A DNA stretch of 5,585 bases, taken from the NCBI GenBank assembly GCA_945872195.1, contig CAMBZO010000197.1:1-5585 (forward strand), written 5' to 3'. This document shows, one piece after another, positions 4,567 through 5,585 of this stretch (its first letter is position 1; each line of letters opens with the position of its first letter). This stretch comes from Akkermansia muciniphila (GTDB lineage: Bacteria; Verrucomicrobiota; Verrucomicrobiia; Limisphaerales; SXTU01). Position numbers and translations under genes: made by a program. The notes beneath the pieces are model-generated. The model ran no database searches and was not told the origin of the DNA. It saw nothing but the letters and a program-made list of their open reading frames with translations.

Positions 4567-5585
4567 ATGACACTGATGAAGCACCTTTCCACCTATTCCG
4601 CCACATCGCGCTCAGGGCTGACGCGCCCTGACTGCTCGTGGGTGGCTTTGTGCTGGCTCGCTTGCTTCGTTGGGGCCTTTGCCCAACCGCGAGTGATCAT
4701 CAACGAAATCCACTTCGAGCCGGCGGAGAAGAAGTCTCTGGAGTTCGTCGAGCTGCACAACGTGGGCACGACCGAGGCGCACCTGCCCGGCTGGCAGCTC
4801 GGTAAGTTCCGCTTCGGCGCGACCAACTCCCTCGCGCCCGGCGGCTTCGTGGTCATCGCGGCGGACCCGGAGGCATTTCGCAAAGCCTACGGCTTCACGC
4901 CGCTCGGCCCGCTGCCGGGCCGACTGAAGAACGAAGGCGAGCGCCTCGCCCTGCGCGACGCGGGCGGGCGCATCGTGGACGAGGTGCGCTACGGCGTGGG
5001 CTTCCCGTGGCCGGCGGCGACGCTGGGCGCGGGTTCGTCGCTGGAGCGTGTGCATCCGAATCTCGCCGCGACGTTCGCGAGTTCGTGGCGCGCGTCCGGC
5101 TTCCGCGTGGACGGCAGCGTGGGGAACAAAGCCCCGACGCCCGGCAAGACCAACTCGGTCTTCTCCCCGGCGCAGCCGCCTGCCGTCGAAGCCGTCTCGC
5201 ACGCGCCGCAACAACCGCGCACCGGCGAGGCCGTGACCGTCACCGTGCGGGCCGCCGAACCGCGCGGCCACACGGCGAAGCTGCTGGTGCAAGTCGTCGA
5301 GCCGGGGAACTATCTGCGGAAGAGCGACCCGGCTTACGAGCAACGCTGGCAGGAGTTCCCGTTGAACTGGTCCGCTGCCGACCAGCACTTCACCGCCATC
5401 GTGCCGGGAGAGTTTCAGAAACACCGCCACCTGCTGCGCTACCGCGTTCTCTTCACAGAGGCCTCCGGCCCCAGCGTCCGCCTGCCCTACGCCGACGACG
5501 AAAGCCCGAACTTTGCATGGTTCTGCTACGACGGCGTGCCCGCGTGGACCGGCGCGGCGCAACCCGGCAAGACTCCGCCGCTCCA
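4567..5585 (+). CDS. Secreted lamin-tail-domain protein, probable CotH-type continuation (3' end cut)
   Basis: The frame opened by ATG 4567 has no stop to the window edge: 339 codons plus two bases. Residues 1-39 read as a signal peptide with a long polar N-region, a hydrophobic core (WVALCWLACFVGAFA, 25-39) and probable cleavage AFA|QP after residue 39; ATG 4576 (Met4) is an alternative start. Residues ~41-165 form a lamin tail domain (PF00932 type): VIINEIHFEP, EFVELHNVG, LPGWQLG, LAPGGFVVIA, LKNEGERLALRD, GRIVDEVRYG and SSLERVHP are the usual beta-strand signatures of this Ig-like fold. A Pro/Thr-rich link (~188-217) leads to a second, probably beta-sandwich segment (~205-308). The last stretch (ESPNFAWFCYDGVPAWTGA) resembles the part preceding the CotH kinase-like domain in large verrucomicrobial and planctomycetal proteins, so I expect such a domain beyond the window; that is inference. 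The protein is extracytoplasmic with unknown role. No Shine-Dalgarno is seen before the ATG. A long open frame on the opposite strand (5562-4612) is its shadow. Confidence 0.85.
   Translation, partial: MTLMKHLSTYSATSRSGLTRPDCSWVALCWLACFVGAFAQPRVIINEIHFEPAEKKSLEFVELHNVGTTEAHLPGWQLGKFRFGATNSLAPGGFVVIAADPEAFRKAYGFTPLGPLPGRLKNEGERLALRDAGGRIVDEVRYGVGFPWPAATLGAGSSLERVHPNLAATFASSWRASGFRVDGSVGNKAPTPGKTNSVFSPAQPPAVEAVSHAPQQPRTGEAVTVTVRAAEPRGHTAKLLVQVVEPGNYLRKSDPAYEQRWQEFPLNWSAADQHFTAIVPGEFQKHRHLLRYRVLFTEASGPSVRLPYADDESPNFAWFCYDGVPAWTGAAQPGKTPPL

Noticed and set aside
4612..5562. Minus-strand 316-codon open frame near the right edge.
   Set aside because: It is Arg/Gly-rich with no recognisable domain and lies opposite the lamin-tail gene, which has a signal peptide and clear domain motifs.

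Overview
This GC-rich bacterial window holds five protein-coding genes, two of them cut by the window edges. The best taxonomic guess is Verrucomicrobiota (Limisphaerales/Pedosphaera-like), with Planctomycetota second. The reasons are a secreted lamin-tail-domain protein of the type common in those phyla, a GH88 unsaturated uronyl hydrolase, no Shine-Dalgarno sequence at any of the four visible starts, and a composite intergenic repeat (three CACAGAT copies followed by a long GGAAGG/CAGG hairpin) that resembles dispersed elements I recall from such genomes. The taxonomic call is inference.

Layout. (1) 1-759, +: C-terminal ~95% of a FabG-like short-chain dehydrogenase/reductase. (2) 760-887: an intergenic spacer almost filled by direct repeats and an imperfect 26-position stem-loop. 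(3) 888-2339, +: a cytoplasmic GH88-family unsaturated glucuronyl hydrolase, long for the family but with the catalytic and substrate-site residues recognisable. (4) 2340-2474: convergent spacer with a perfect 9-bp hairpin that is a good terminator for the minus strand. (5) 2475-3506, -: a sugar phosphate isomerase/epimerase-type TIM-barrel protein with a full set of likely metal ligands. (6) 3507-3683: divergent spacer with an AT-rich TATAAT pocket, an inverted repeat, a direct repeat and a near-perfect palindrome just ahead of the next gene. (7) 3684-4493, +: a TatD-family (YcfH-type) metal-dependent hydrolase. (8) 4494-4566: short spacer. (9) 4567 to the right edge, +: the N-terminal 339 residues of a secreted lamin-tail-domain protein that probably continues into a CotH-like region.

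How the genes relate. The GH88 enzyme (removal of unsaturated uronic acids from lyase-generated oligosaccharides), the TIM-barrel isomerase and the SDR would fit carbohydrate or uronate breakdown. However, they are separated by a repeat element and a convergent terminator, so they do not form one operon, and the link is only thematic. TatD is a conserved housekeeping-type hydrolase. The lamin-tail protein is an extracytoplasmic protein of unknown role. I saw no transposase, CRISPR array, phage gene, tRNA or rRNA, and no convincing new multi-gene system. The most unusual material is the intergenic repeat at 760-867 and the symmetric elements in the divergent spacer at 3507-3683.
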